DNA of 64,000 nt, from contig CAMGYJ010000011.1 in assembly GCA_946122785.1 (NCBI GenBank), positions 36,172,513-36,236,512 on the forward strand. The letters run 5' to 3'. Under the pieces are notes generated by a model, which saw nothing but the letters and a program-made list of their open reading frames with translations, did not search any database and was not told the origin of the DNA. The position numbers and the translations under genes were made by a program. Source of the DNA: Linum tenue. Its lineage: Eukaryota; Streptophyta; Magnoliopsida; Malpighiales; Linaceae. This document shows positions 10,590-20,801 of this stretch, piece by piece; within the stretch, counting starts at the first letter, position 1; each line of letters opens with the position of its first letter.

Positions 10590-11268
10590 AGGGTAAAATA
10601 CCTCGGGTGCCACTTAAGTTTGAGAATTGGGGTAGACATGCCGCTTAAGTTTGAATATGGTGTCGTGTACCATTAAAGTTGCCAAAATGTGCATCCGTCT
10701 ACTTTTCCATTCAACCCAACCTTTTAATTACTTTTTGATACCCAAAACTTTAAAAAACATCCAAACTATATTTCAACAAGTTTTTATCTAATATAATAAT
10801 TAGAAAACCTTTTAAACATATTATTACTAGAATGACTAATCAAATATTTTTCAATAAAATCGATAAAAAGTAAAATTAGTATACGAATATCAAGAAGAAT
10901 AATAAATATGCTAGAGTATAATAATAAATATTTAAAATAAATATTAGAATATCTATTTAAACCCAATAATTCAATTAGAAGCACCATTAGAAATAGTTAA
11001 AATAGTTTTACCAAAACAAAATAGTTAAAATAGAACCTAATCGATCATCAATACATCAAAATAAAAAAAAGGACCAATTATGAAATTTAGAAAATGGAAT
11101 ATTCCAAGACTATTCTGTCAACTTTAACGGAATGCACTTAATAGTAAACTTAAGTGGTACCGGGTGCACATATAATAGTGTTCAGTGGTACCCGACACCC
11201 TATTCAAACTTAAGTTGTATGCCTACCCCAATTCTCACACTTAAGTGACACCCAAGGTATTTTACCCT
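10590..11268. mobile_element. MITE with long compound inverted ends
   Basis: The left arm starts AGGGTAAAATACCTCGGGTG and the right arm ends in its complement. Each arm carries two or three copies of CACTTAAGTTTGA. The flanks AACAAAAT and AATAAAAT match at seven of eight bases. Between the arms is AT-rich DNA without coding potential. It is probably a Mutator- or hAT-derived MITE. Confidence 0.7.
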
Positions 11269-12298
11269 AATAAAATATGAAACATCTACAAAAGCCAATG
11301 TCAATAAATTGCTACGGTGAAAAGGGTTGATTGTTGTATTGACGGACAACTAAAAGAATTGATCAAAACCTTTTCATCATCTACTTTCTCTTCGTTTTAT
11401 TTTTCACTCGTCTTCCATAACCATTTCTTTATTTATTTCTTTGCCTTCTTCGTCTAACCCTAATTAGTAATTAGTATAATATTTTTTATGTATTCTAATC
11501 ACAAGTATGAACGGCTCAATACACGTTTCACCAACAGTCTAGAGAACTAATAACTGAACCATGAACCGCTAACTTTTCAGCTCAATGTCAAGTCTAATTA
11601 AAGATACATATATATGGTTATTACTTATTAAAAATTCGTTATTTTCACCACTATGAGATTTTTGAAGGAGTGAAATTTGAAGTGAATTCCAGTTTGTATT
11701 CATTTTGCTTCTCCCTAGAGTTTGTCTTTTTCATCCGGGTTAGAATTTCAACAATTATACCTGAAATGTTTGGCTAGGTATCTACACATATCAAATAAAC
11801 AGTTTTTATTTTTCTATAAAAAAGTAAATAATTATTATCTTAAATACATCACCATAAAATAAATTAAACATCAACTATGTAAATTACATTTCTGTACCTA
11901 AATTTAATATATCTTTAGATTTATAACATAAATTTTCTTTTTGGCATATAAGTCCTCAAAATATTGATGGAACATTACATTTTAATACCTAAAATTTTGT
12001 GTATTGCATTTTTGTTTTGAAGTTCCGCAAATAGGTCAAATTTTTGTATGTGTAATTCAAACACACTTGAATAAATGGTATCCATACCCAACTCATACAC
12101 ATTTAGATTATGGAAGTAAATATCCATACCCTACCCAAACTCATCTACAAACCTCCAAACCCATACATACACCACCTATAATACTAACAAAACACATAGC
12201 AGGCCACATAATAAATGCCCATAGGTCATCTCCGCACCGCGACAAAGACGCGACATCTCCACCTAGTTGATACATAAAAAATAATTTTTGAAAAGAAA
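11269..12298. other. Non-coding AT-rich stretch
   Basis: No gene is seen. Part of it (11880-12060) repeats phrases of the minisatellite at 9.5-10.4 kb, such as ACATTTCTGTACCTAAATTTAAT. Confidence 0.4.
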
Positions 12299-12313
12299 AC
12301 CAGTCAAACAACA

Positions 12314-13397
12314 TTTTTTATTTATTGAAAGGAGGTTGTGGAACAACCGGGAAAGAGACTCAGTACATCACAGGGGAGAAGGGAGAAACTCTCAACTCGC
12401 ATGTCTAATCACCATACGAGGTAAGCTAACTCCCATAACATCTTCTCTAAGAATTGCTCTTACCGCCCCGAGTGGGTAATCTAATTCATGCATACCAAAG
12501 GGATAGACGAGACTGTGGTTCGAGAGGCAGTCCGCGACTCTATTCCCTTCCCGGTATAAATCGACTAGTTGAACCACCCAATTCTATGCGAGAGTTCTCT
12601 GAATATCTGCAAGGATGCTAGCATGGAGGTGGCTCGGATCATGAGGTTGCTGGATTAGATCAAGGGACAAGCGGGAATCGAATTCAATGATCAGGAACTC
12701 GACTCCCATCCTTCTAGCCAGATTGATGCCCCTTAGGATACCCCAGAGCTCTGCCATGATTGCTGATCCAGCTCCAATCCTGCAGACAAAACCATTAATC
12801 CAATCTCTGTTACTGTTGCGAATGACACCCCCTGCTCCAATCTCACCGACATGTCCCTGTGCCGCTCCATCTGTGTTAAGCTTTAGCCAACCTGTAGGAG
12901 GGGGTTTCCAGCCGATCAGCTCCTCCGAACGGACAACTTTGGAGTGCACGTCAAGATTCATGGAGGCAGCCTCCCAAACACATGCCCATTCTTTTGCTTT
13001 GGCCGTAACGTAGTGGAAAAGAGAGGGTAGGGAGAGCGCCTTTCCCGGAAAGATCTTCTCATTTCTTTGCTTCCAGATGAACCACAGGATAAGGTTGAAG
13101 TAGCTCGCCCACTCCCCCGGCCAGTTGCCGAGGCTGTTGTTGTTGATATTGTGTTTCAACCATTCACCATAGTCCATTGACATGAAATCGCCAAGCTTCT
13201 CATGCACGATAATTCTCTGCCAAATGCTGCTCGCTCTCTGGCAATCTCGAAGGCAATGGAGGTTTGTTTTCGGTGTTCCTTGGCAGTCCGGGCAGCTGTC
13301 ATCCTCCGTAAGATGCTTATATTTCCTCACACTGTTGGTTGAGAGTTTATTTGAGACCGCCATCCAAACGAAAACTCGGACTCTTTCAGGAACATGG
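12314..13397 (-). mobile_element. 5'-truncated L1-type LINE
   Basis: The insert is flanked by a perfect 15-bp target duplication, ACCAGTCAAACAACA, at 12299-12313 and 13398-13412. Its 3' end is on the left, with a short T-rich run on the + strand (the A tail). Only the C-terminal part of ORF2 remains, as is usual for abortive target-primed reverse transcription. Confidence 0.9.
12392..13397 (-). pseudogene. LINE ORF2 C-terminus: zinc-binding and plant RNase H domains
   Basis: The open frame enters at the 5' truncation point. It first shows the reverse-transcriptase zinc-binding region (CPDCQGTPKTNLHCLRDC), then a linker with WFIWKQRNEKIF, then a plant LINE RNase H with LKLNTDGA, MAELWGIL and IIEFDSRL as the acidic motifs. 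An in-frame TAG at 12584-12586 interrupts the last third. The same frame then continues with LYREGNRVADCLSNHS, the closing RNase H motif. Apart from this stop the frame is open, so the copy is fairly young. In a full element this domain would remove RNA during second-strand synthesis. Confidence 0.85.
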
Positions 13398-13412
13398 ACC
13401 AGTCAAACAACA

Positions 13413-14873
13413 GTTAGCTATCCATAAAAAACAATTAAGACAATACCTTCCGATGCTTTAATTATAGACAACCGTCATATTGATGAACACTTTTAGGGTT
13501 AGTGATAAAATATGTACGCATCACCCATACAATTAGGCTGGACTCTGGAGCCTCCTACTTGTGAAATAAGAAGAGAAAGAGCATGTTTGAAATGGAATGC
13601 ATTTCATATATACAAAATCCCAATTAATAGAGCCTCTACAAATCAAGTGGGCTCATGAAATTGATCGCAAAGGAAACTAGTGGACTGATAGTCGATAGAT
13701 TCTGTTCATCCACCTTAAGACAAACAAGAATATATCTGTTTTGTGTCATTTGGTACAATGTATGTGTGTCTAAAGTAATCCTAAAGATGGAGAATCTGTG
13801 CATTTAGAAATAGGTTTCACTATATGATATTACTAAATTATTATTTTAGAATTATCACATGACAAGCTGATGAGCACATACTTAGTGCACGGTGTAAAGT
13901 TGCCAAGAAAATCCTTGGACTAGGATTTCATACTTTACTTCTGGATATGCTTAAATTCCTAGCAATTCATTGGCTAGCATCCATTACATGATACGATTTT
14001 CTTATAATTAATTAATTGTAAGGGTGAAAGAGTATCTACTAGACTGCAAGAACCTACAGATAGATGGCGTTAAATTTCATTTGAATTTTCTTTTTCTCTA
14101 ACGAGTTCATTACTTGATTAATTAGTTTATATGAATGTGTTTTATTGGCCCTGAAAAAATTAATATTAATATTTTGAAAACCCAATATCTCAAAAATTAC
14201 ATATAAAGAACGAATTAGTTATGATCTATACTATGATATCTATTTTGCTATATTTTGAACAAGGAAAAAAAATAACACTTCAGAAGACATGTCGGTTTTA
14301 CTACTATCACTATCATATCATCATGATATGACATTGGTATGTGACCCATCTACTTCATTTTAACTCAAAGTTTATAAAAAAAACCTCATTAATTAAGATC
14401 TACACAATGAGATCTATTTTGTTAAGTTTTGTCAAACATAAGACATTATACCAACATCATATCCCTGTCATATCATGATATTACTAATATGATATAGTGA
14501 TAATATCATGATATGATATGATGTCATTAATTTTTTTTTGTCAAATATAAATATCATACCAACATTTATTACTATCATATATACAAACTTTATACCACTA
14601 ACATATCAAAATCATACAACTGTAAGTGATAATATTTTGATATGACTTAAAAAAAATTTGCTCAAAAAAATATCAAAGTTGATATCATCTTGTAGGATAA
14701 AAAAAATTGATTTTTCACAGCCTCAGGCGACTGTTAATTATACACTCTTTCCAAAACATGCTGGCCAATTATTTTTTACAAACATAACCTGCTGGGGGGT
14801 GCTTGGCTATCGTTCTAGAACATAATATATTGGTTGAATCCTTTCCTCGCGTGGCTGCTGTACCTTTAACCCT
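13413..14873. other. Non-coding AT-rich stretch
   Basis: No gene is visible. The part at 14300-14660 is rich in ATCATGATATGA palindromes and TATCAT repeats. Short frames lack family signatures. Confidence 0.4.
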
Positions 14874-14967
14874 GAGATTTTTCTAGAAATAGCACCTTTT
14901 AATTTTTTTTTTACAAAAATAGCATCCAGCCGAAAATATTTACAAAAATAACACACTTTTTTATGGA

Positions 14968-15267
14968 CCGCACCTCTAAGGTGCGGTTTATAATCCTGGA
15001 CCAAAACCGCATCTTGGCCATGTTGTTTCAGGTATGACCTACAGAAACCGCATGGCCGAGGTGCGGTTTTGGCCTAACCTAGCAAAACCGCACCTTGGAG
15101 ATGCGATTTGTTTCTCCAAAACAAAACCGCATCCCCAGGTGCGGTTTTGCCACACAAACTGCACCCCCAAGGTGCGGTTTTGGTCAATTATTTTCCGACA
15201 TGCTATGCAGAATAACAGACGTGGGTCTGCATGGCAAACGAAAACCGCACCTCTAAGGTGCGGTTTT
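14968..15267. repeat. Array of GGTGCGG hairpins, left side of the MULE
   Basis: About six imperfect palindromes of the form AACCGCACCT-N-AAGGTGCGGTT lie between the left terminal repeat and the + strand TATA box. The best formed are at 14967-14990 and 15242-15266. Array and promoter are adjacent, so the hairpins may be binding sites for the transposase or part of the promoter. Confidence 0.85.
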
Positions 15268-15283
15268 CATCAGTGATTTTGCC

Positions 15284-15290
15284 TATAAAA
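15284..15290 (+). promoter_or_regulatory. TATA box of the transposase-side gene
   Basis: TATAAAA follows the last hairpin closely. CT-rich, leader-like sequence (CTCTTCACACTCTCC) starts about 25 bases downstream. Confidence 0.6.
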
Positions 15291-15475
15291 GACTTCCCGG
15301 AAAATCTCTTCTCTTCACACTCTCCTTCTCCCTTTTCAATTTTCTGTTGTAGCTCTATATTTCTTTAGTGGTTTTGCGATTAAAGTTAACTCGTAAGTTT
15401 ATTTTGTATTACTTTTTATTGTTATTTTTTATTTGTGATTTTTATGATATTAACTGAACTACGATTTTTTTGCAG

Positions 15476-15769
15476 ATGGCATTCCAAAAGTTGACGTTTG
15501 GCTTACGGTGGAATGGTTACACGGAAGAGACCGGAAAGGGGGTCACCTACGTCGGTGGCAAATTTCAGAAAATAAATGTCGCTACCAGACCGCTGCTTGA
15601 AGACCTCCATCAAATGTGCACTAACGTTACTTGCATGGATGGCACGAGAAGAGTTGATCGTATGGTGTACCGATATCCAAACAGAGAAAGTGGGTCATTG
15701 TTGCATGAGGAATATCTCATAACCACTCAGGATGAGGTAGATAATTATCTCGTATTGGTTGTTTGGTAA
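15476..15769 (+). pseudogene. N-terminal remnant of a mudrA-type MULE transposase
   Basis: I place the start at ATG 15476, directly after a leader intron (donor GTAAGT at 15393, acceptor TTTGCAG at 15469-15475). The 97-residue frame has the N-terminal style of plant MULE transposases: a FGLRWNGY strand, then VDRMVYRYPN, then an acidic ITTQDEVDNY block. The zinc-finger, DDE and SWIM regions of a transposase of 600 or more residues are absent. The frame ends exactly where the central foldback begins, so this is a deletion product. The assignment rests on pattern and on context (long TIRs, promoter, leader intron), not on a catalytic motif. Confidence 0.55.
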
Positions 15770-16056
15770 ATAATTTAATCATATTGGTTGTTTTAAATAA
15801 TTTAATCGAATACAGAGCAACACTCGTTAGACTCTTAAAGAGGTATACATCTTCTTAGAAACGCAGTCTTTTTGACAAAAAAGGGGGGATCCGAGGATCT
15901 CTTAATACCCGATTTTCCCAGGGAATGGGAGGATATGATAATCGCTTAAAACCTCATTTCCTTAGACGTGCATCTCTTTATAAAGAGTCGAAGTAAGTGG
16001 CGCTATGTATTCGATTAAATTATTGAACACAACCAACACGATTAAAATTTCAACAT
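15766..16056. repeat. Foldback sequence at the centre of the MULE
   Basis: The left arm contains TTGGTTGTTTTAAATAATTT and the right arm its near complement (AAATTATTGAACACAACCAA), with arms of about 50 bases. The sequence between them is also partly self-complementary. It lies exactly where both coding regions break off, as either a secondary MITE insertion or a product of the deletion itself. A 31-base direct repeat (TTGGTTGTTT...TTTAATC) is present at the left edge. Confidence 0.75.
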
Positions 16057-16128
16057 AAATTTATTTTATATTCCACTAAATACATTAGCAAAATAAAAGA
16101 AAGACAAATGGTGAAGAATTGTATGTAC

Positions 16129-16389
16129 CGGATGATCGTTCCAAACATTCCTTGACCAATGGTAGGGTTGGTCGTACAAGTCGGTTGGATCCAATGGTCC
16201 TTGCTCGAGATAATACCGTTGGTTGTATATATCCATGTCGTCCCCAACCTACGAGAAAATAACAACGAGGTTAGTACATAGATTAATTAAAAATCTTATA
16301 ACAACAACAAAAATTAAACCAGAATAATGAGTACGTACCGCTAGAAATTCATCAACATAAACTCCCTCTCCTTGCCACCAATCGCTCAT
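16129..16389 (-). pseudogene. N-terminal exons of a plant mobile domain (PMD) gene
   Basis: On the - strand a 17-codon first exon (16389-16339, starting MSDWWQGEGVYVDEFLA) ends at a GTACGT donor. A second exon begins after CTCGTAG at 16248 and runs 40 codons in phase to a GTACAT donor at 16128. The second exon contains GPLDPTDLYDQPYHWSRNVW, which matches the start of PMD (PF10536-type) proteins: G-P-x-D-P-x-x-L, a histidine, then W. The rest of the domain is missing. PMD proteins occur as host factors (MAIN/MAIL1) and inside plant transposons. The gene faces the transposase remnant, as mudrB faces mudrA in MuDR. The exon model is my inference. Confidence 0.6.
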
Positions 16390-16655
16390 TTTTTCGGGAA
16401 ATTCGGACAGAGATTCGGCTCGGCTCGGCGGGTTTTGAGGAAAAAAACCAAAATTTGGACAGAGATTCGGCTCGGCTCGGCGGATTTTGAGGAAAAAACC
16501 TAAGAAATGTTTTCTGATGGCAGATCGGACTTATCCGCAACCAACAGACCACTATTTCGTAGGCTTTTGAGAGGGGAGGGGAGGGGTTAGAGAGCTAATT
16601 CTAGAGAGAGAGTGGAGAATGGTTGTGGTGTGAAAAAATGAGAGGGGGGAGGGGG

Positions 16656-16663
16656 TATTTATA
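16656..16663 (-). promoter_or_regulatory. TATA box of the PMD-side gene
   Basis: The - strand reads GGGTATAAATACCCCC, followed by CT-rich leader sequence and the PMD first exon about 270 bases downstream. The hairpin array lies immediately upstream, mirroring the other side of the element. Confidence 0.6.
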
Positions 16664-16671
16664 CCCATCAG

Positions 16672-16992
16672 ACCGCACCCACCAGGGGCGGTCGGGTAAT
16701 TTTGCCCCAGTCAAAACCGCACCTTGCCGAGGCGGTTTGCGCTCCCCAATGTTTGACCGCACCTCGGTGCAGCGGTCTTCGATCCGTGGCAAGGATCGCT
16801 GACCTGGCAAGCGGTTCGCCACTGGATCGCATCTTCATCCTGCGGTCCAAAAGGCCGCTGCCCACCAAACACAGACCGCACCTCCAAGGTGCGGTTTCCA
16901 GAATAAAACGCACCTCCAAGGTGCGGTTTATACATAAAATGCACCTGGAGGGTGCGGTTTACTTATAAAACGCACCTTGGAGGTGCGGTCTA
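16672..16992. repeat. Array of GGTGCGG hairpins, right side of the MULE
   Basis: About six or seven units of CGCACCTCCAAGGTGCGGTT type, some perfect palindromes (16876-16900, 16907-16929, 16970-16990), lie between the - strand TATA box and the right terminal repeat. Together with the left array they form a nearly symmetrical layout. Confidence 0.85.
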
Positions 16993-17080
16993 TTAAAAAT
17001 GGTGCTATCAGTGTAAATTTTTTCGGCTGGGTGCTAGTTTTGTAATTTTTTTAAACGTGCTATTATTGAAAAAATCCCTC

Positions 17081-17960
17081 TAAAGCCAGCCTATTGGGTC
17101 TCCGATATGTTTCAGATTAGTTCAAGTGTTGTGGGGTGGGAAATTCCTCTTCAATTTTCTTTACAAGGTGGATTGATTGGGCGCTTTGGAGGTGCCTCTA
17201 ATGGTCCTATTTGGGTTGATTGAGATCCTTTGGAGGTGCCTTTTTTTTGGTTCATTCGATGTACATGTGTCTTGTTGAAGAACGTTTTCAGGAGATGATG
17301 GCTTCCCCTTTAAAGTAGTCTGGAAAATAAAAATTCCTACGAAGATATGCATCTTTTTGTGACAGGTTTATTATCAGAAAATTCTGACACAAGACAACTT
17401 GCGAAATAGGGGATGGAGTATACCTAATTATAGTTGTTGTCTTTGTGTTCGAGAAGAGGAAATAGCTAGCCACCTTTTCTGCATGTGTCCTTTTGCTATT
17501 GAGGCCTGGAGCTTGGCTGATTCCCTTTTGTCGCTGTGGAACTTGCTTCACAATTGTATCTCAAACACTATACGTGGATGTCCAACAGAAGGTTCAAGCC
17601 AGGCAAGTTACATTCGATTTGTTTGTCTATATGTAAGGAAAGAAACGCTAGATCTTTCAAAGAGATATGTCTCGGTCGCCAAAAGGTGTTTTTGTTAAAC
17701 CTTTTCAACAGTGGTGGATTGGCTTCAACCTACTAGGAAGATTGATAGAGTTCAAGCGAATCAAAGGATTCTGTTCTGCTCCAACTCTATTTATAGCATA
17801 TATGACTTTTGTTTGCTTGTCGTGTGTTCTCCCTTATCATTTTTGTTTCTTATGGTTCGGCAGAGTTTGAGTCCTTTAGTTGTGGCTAGGAAACTCAGTT
17901 CACCTTTTGAACTTTTTCAGACTTCGATTTCTTGATTTTTTAATGATTTCACCATTATAA
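17081..17960 (+). pseudogene. LINE fragment with reverse-transcriptase zinc-binding domain
   Basis: In broken frames the + strand reads KIKIPTKICIFLWQVYY, then LRNRGWSIPNYSCCLCVREE, then HLFCMCPFAIEAW. This is the zinc-binding domain (zf-RVT) at the end of plant non-LTR reverse transcriptases. The sequence ends in an A-rich run (17959-17968), a likely 3' tail. It lacks the RNase H of the copy at 12.3 kb, so it is a different LINE lineage. Several stops and frameshifts make it non-functional. The left limit is set by the MULE end and could extend to the MULE's other side. Confidence 0.7.
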
Positions 17961-17981
17961 AAAAAATATAAGGATAAATTT

Positions 17982-18253
17982 TGAGAAACATCAAGAACTG
18001 TAGCGGAAGAGACAACGAACAAGACGTTTTTTAACTTGGTTCACTCCTGCAGTATGCAAGAGCTACGTCCACAGGCTAGGGTTTTTTTATTTATCTGTTA
18101 TTCGGCCAGTGCCCTTACATGGGAGAAATATATATGCTTCTGTACATCATCAACGCAACTACAGCAAGCATTACACGCCCTACTTGGAATAGATGTCGAG
18201 TCCTTGGGCTTGTCATACGATGGGCCTACATTAACATTCTTCCGAAACCAATA
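17982..18253 (-). repeat. 3' LTR of the Copia element
   Basis: It runs from TGAGAAACATCAAG to ACCAATA on the + strand. On its own strand it would start TATTGG, where most plant Copia LTRs have TGTTGG, so the first dinucleotide is probably mutated. It has one copy of the segment that is doubled in the other LTR. Confidence 0.8.
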
Positions 18254-18266
18254 CGCCCCCGCAAGT
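18254..18266 (-). other. Polypurine tract of the Copia element
   Basis: The - strand reads ACTTGCGGGGGCG immediately before the 3' LTR, the usual G-rich priming site of plant Copia elements. Confidence 0.7.
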
Positions 18267-18948
18267 TGAACTGTGGAGGTCACGAACATTCAGCTTGGTC
18301 AACAGAAACTGGAAACGCTCGGAGCCAAGGCCCTTGGTGAATAGATCCGCGAGCTGAAGCGGCGAGCTTACCTTACAAGGAGAAATGTCTCGAGACACAT
18401 GCTTAGTGCGCTCATGGAAAAAATGGAAAACAGGATTAGCTGCGATGTGTAACGCAGCCTGATTATCACAATACAACGGAGTCGCAGCGAGCTGGGGCAC
18501 ATCAAGCTCACTAAGCAGCCAACGAAGCCAGATGACTTCACTAACCGTGTTGGCCATTGCACGATACTCTGCCTTAGCAGAAGAACGTGCAACAACCTTC
18601 TGCTTCTTAATACGCCAGGAAACGGGCGCCCCACCCAGACTGATGAAGAAACCACTAGTAGAACAACGCGTACTCTCACAGCCTCCCCAATCTACATCAC
18701 AGTAAGCAACTAGGTCAAGTGTGCCTACAACAGAAAAAATACAAACCTTGTCCTGGAGACTGCTTGAGGTAGCGAAGGATACGCACTGCCGCATCCATAT
18801 GAGCATGCGTGGGTTCATGAACGAATTGACTTAAGATATTAACACCATAAGTAATATCAGGACGGGTAACCGTCAGATATAATAACCGGCCAACCAAGCG
18901 ACGATAAGCAGAACCATCAGAGAGAGTATCACCAGATGGACTAGTCAA
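18267..18948 (-). pseudogene. Copia RNase H domain
   Basis: Two frames overlap around 18715-18818. The first reads RRLVGRLLYLTVTRPDITYG and ends ILRYLKQSPGQGLYF. The second has VAYCDVDWGGCESTRCSTSG, WRIKKQKVVARSSAKAEYRA, and YCDNQAALHIAANPVFH. These are the standard Copia RNase H motifs (D, E, D). The frameshift lies where PGQGLYF should join LDLVAYCDVDW. The frame continues through the polypurine tract into the LTR. Confidence 0.9.
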
Positions 18949-18990
18949 GTGGTGATTCTGCTCAACTGGAAAAAAACTCGGACGAGCAGC

Positions 18991-19779
18991 CTATTTACCC
19001 GATTCTTCAAGTATATCCAGAGTATACTTACACTGACTAAGGACAACGCCATGAGGGGAACGAGTCACCTCGATCACAAAAAAATACCGAATAGGATCCA
19101 GATCTTTGATGCTGAACTGACGGTCCAGGAAAGACTTGACTATAGTGATACAATCCATGTCATTTCCAGCAAGAAGGACGTCGTCGACATAGATCAAGGC
19201 TGTGACAAAGGTTGATCCTCGCTTGTAAACAAAAAGAGAATGATTTGCTGGCGATGCATGAAAACCGATGGTACATAGTGCAGCAGTAAACTTCTGGTAC
19301 CACATCCGGGATGCTTGACGTAACCCATATAGAGATTTGTGAAGGCGGCAAACACGGGTCTCTTCACGTGGCGCAAAGCCTGGCGGGATCTTCATGTACA
19401 CTTCCTCGGTCAGATCCCCATGCAAAAATGCATTGTTTACGTCTAGCTGATGAATGTGCCAATCACGATTAGTGGCAACCGCTATCAAACAACGAACAGT
19501 AACTAGCTTGGCCACCGGGGCGAACGTGTCATGATATTCAACACCCTCAATCTGTGTATAACCTTTCGCGATGAGACGCCCCTTATAGCGCTCTATGCTG
19601 CCGTCGGGACGATACTTTATTTTAAACACCCATTTCGAATCGATCAACCACTTGCCAAGAGGAAGGTCAACGAGACTCCAAGTTCCATTTGCGACAAGAG
19701 CAACTATTTCTTTCTCCATTGCCTCGCGCCAGAAAAGCCCGATACTCATGACTAACACGGGAGTAAGAAACATGAGCAT
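18991..19779 (-). pseudogene. Copia reverse transcriptase
   Basis: The frame shows the full Copia RT series: KWVFKIKYRPDGSIERYKGR, GYTQIEGVEYHDTFAPVAK, QLDVNNAFLHGDLTEEVYM, SLYGLRQASRMWYQK, and the active-site LIYVDDVLLAGND. It ends at a TAG (18991-18993), after which the same frame continues into the RNase H region, so this stop is a mutation. The enzyme would copy element RNA into DNA in virus-like particles. Upstream, the linker to integrase is in other frames. Confidence 0.9.
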
Positions 19780-20096
19780 AGAGGGGATATGTTACCGTGT
19801 TGGTGACTTGCTCATCAATAACATAGTTTTCCAAGTACTTAGGTCGGGTGCGAACACGATCTCCTCGACGTAGGGGAATCTGATTGCCGAGAAGAGGAGG
19901 ACTACCACTGGGGGAAGTCGACTTTGCAGGAGAACTGGAGGATTGATCTGGCGCTGCAGGTGGCGCATGTGATTGTGCAGCAGTTGAACTTGACAAGGAT
20001 GAAATCTCTTTTTCTTGGGTCGAGCTAACAGGAGGGGACCCGGAATGTGATGGTGAAGAAACATCAATATCGTCATCTATTACTTGAATATTGCCA

Positions 20097-20801
20097 TCAA
20101 CAGGTGGCACCCAATGCAACAAAGAGGGCTCTGGTGACCGAAATGGGAAAATGGCCTTCAAAGAACTTAACATCACGAGATACAAACAATTGTTGAGTTA
20201 CCAAATCGTATAAACGATAACCCTTCTGGCCAAAAGGATATCCAAGAAAGACACACGTATGCCCCCGTTCGGAGAATTTGTGTAAATTGCAGTGGGTGTA
20301 TTTTTCATAAAAAAGGCACCCAAAGGTGCGCAGATGCTGATAAGACGCAGGTGAGCCAAACAAAACCTCGAACGGTGTCTTGCCAGTAGCTTTTCTAGGC
20401 AGACGATTGAGCAAGTATACAGCTGTTAAAACGCACTCTCCCCAGAACTCAATGGGCAAACCAGCATGGAAACGAAGAGCGCGGGCTGTATCTAATATAT
20501 GTCGATGCTTTCGCTCGACAACTCTATTTTGCTGTGGAGTGTCGACACAACTAGTAAGAAAGCTAATCCCATGTCGAGAATAATAGTTGAGCAATGCACT
20601 AGTCTAGAATTCTGTACCATTATCGGTCTGAATACCCCGTTGACCAAACTGTGTCCCCACCATCTCACAGAACATCATCAAGTAAAGACCAACATCAGAC
20701 TTGAAACGGAGCAGATAAACCCATACACTGTGACTATAATCATCACCGATAGTGAGAAAATAATGAGCTCCGCTCAGAGAAGCAACTTTATAACCTCCCC
20801 A
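20097..20801 (-). pseudogene. Copia integrase catalytic core
   Basis: In one frame the core shows GDDYSHSVWVYLL, then GIQTDNGTEF, then TPQQNRVVERKHRHILD, which give the D, D and E of the catalytic triad, followed by WGECVLTAVYLLNRLP. A TAA at 20802-20804 separates it from the protease and pre-integrase part, and a TAG at 20604-20606 lies just after the second aspartate motif. Apart from these two stops the frame from 21422 to 20097 is continuous. Confidence 0.9.

Larger units (their letters stand above)
14874..17080. mobile_element. MULE deletion derivative with two convergent gene starts
   Basis: Long inverted ends of about 80-100 bases are visible. The left starts GAGATTTTTCTAGAAATAGCACC and the right, read inward, starts GAGGGATTTTTTCAATAATAGC. 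Both then contain CAAAAMTAGCAYCCAGCCGAAAA. Just inside each end is an array of GGTGCGG hairpins, then a TATA box facing inward. The left unit leads into a transposase-like N-terminus (+), the right unit into a PMD-like N-terminus (-). The middle, where both genes should continue, is replaced by a 290-bp foldback. Nine-base flanks (TTTAACCCT and TAAAGCCAG) are only weakly alike, so the target duplication has decayed. Confidence 0.75.
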
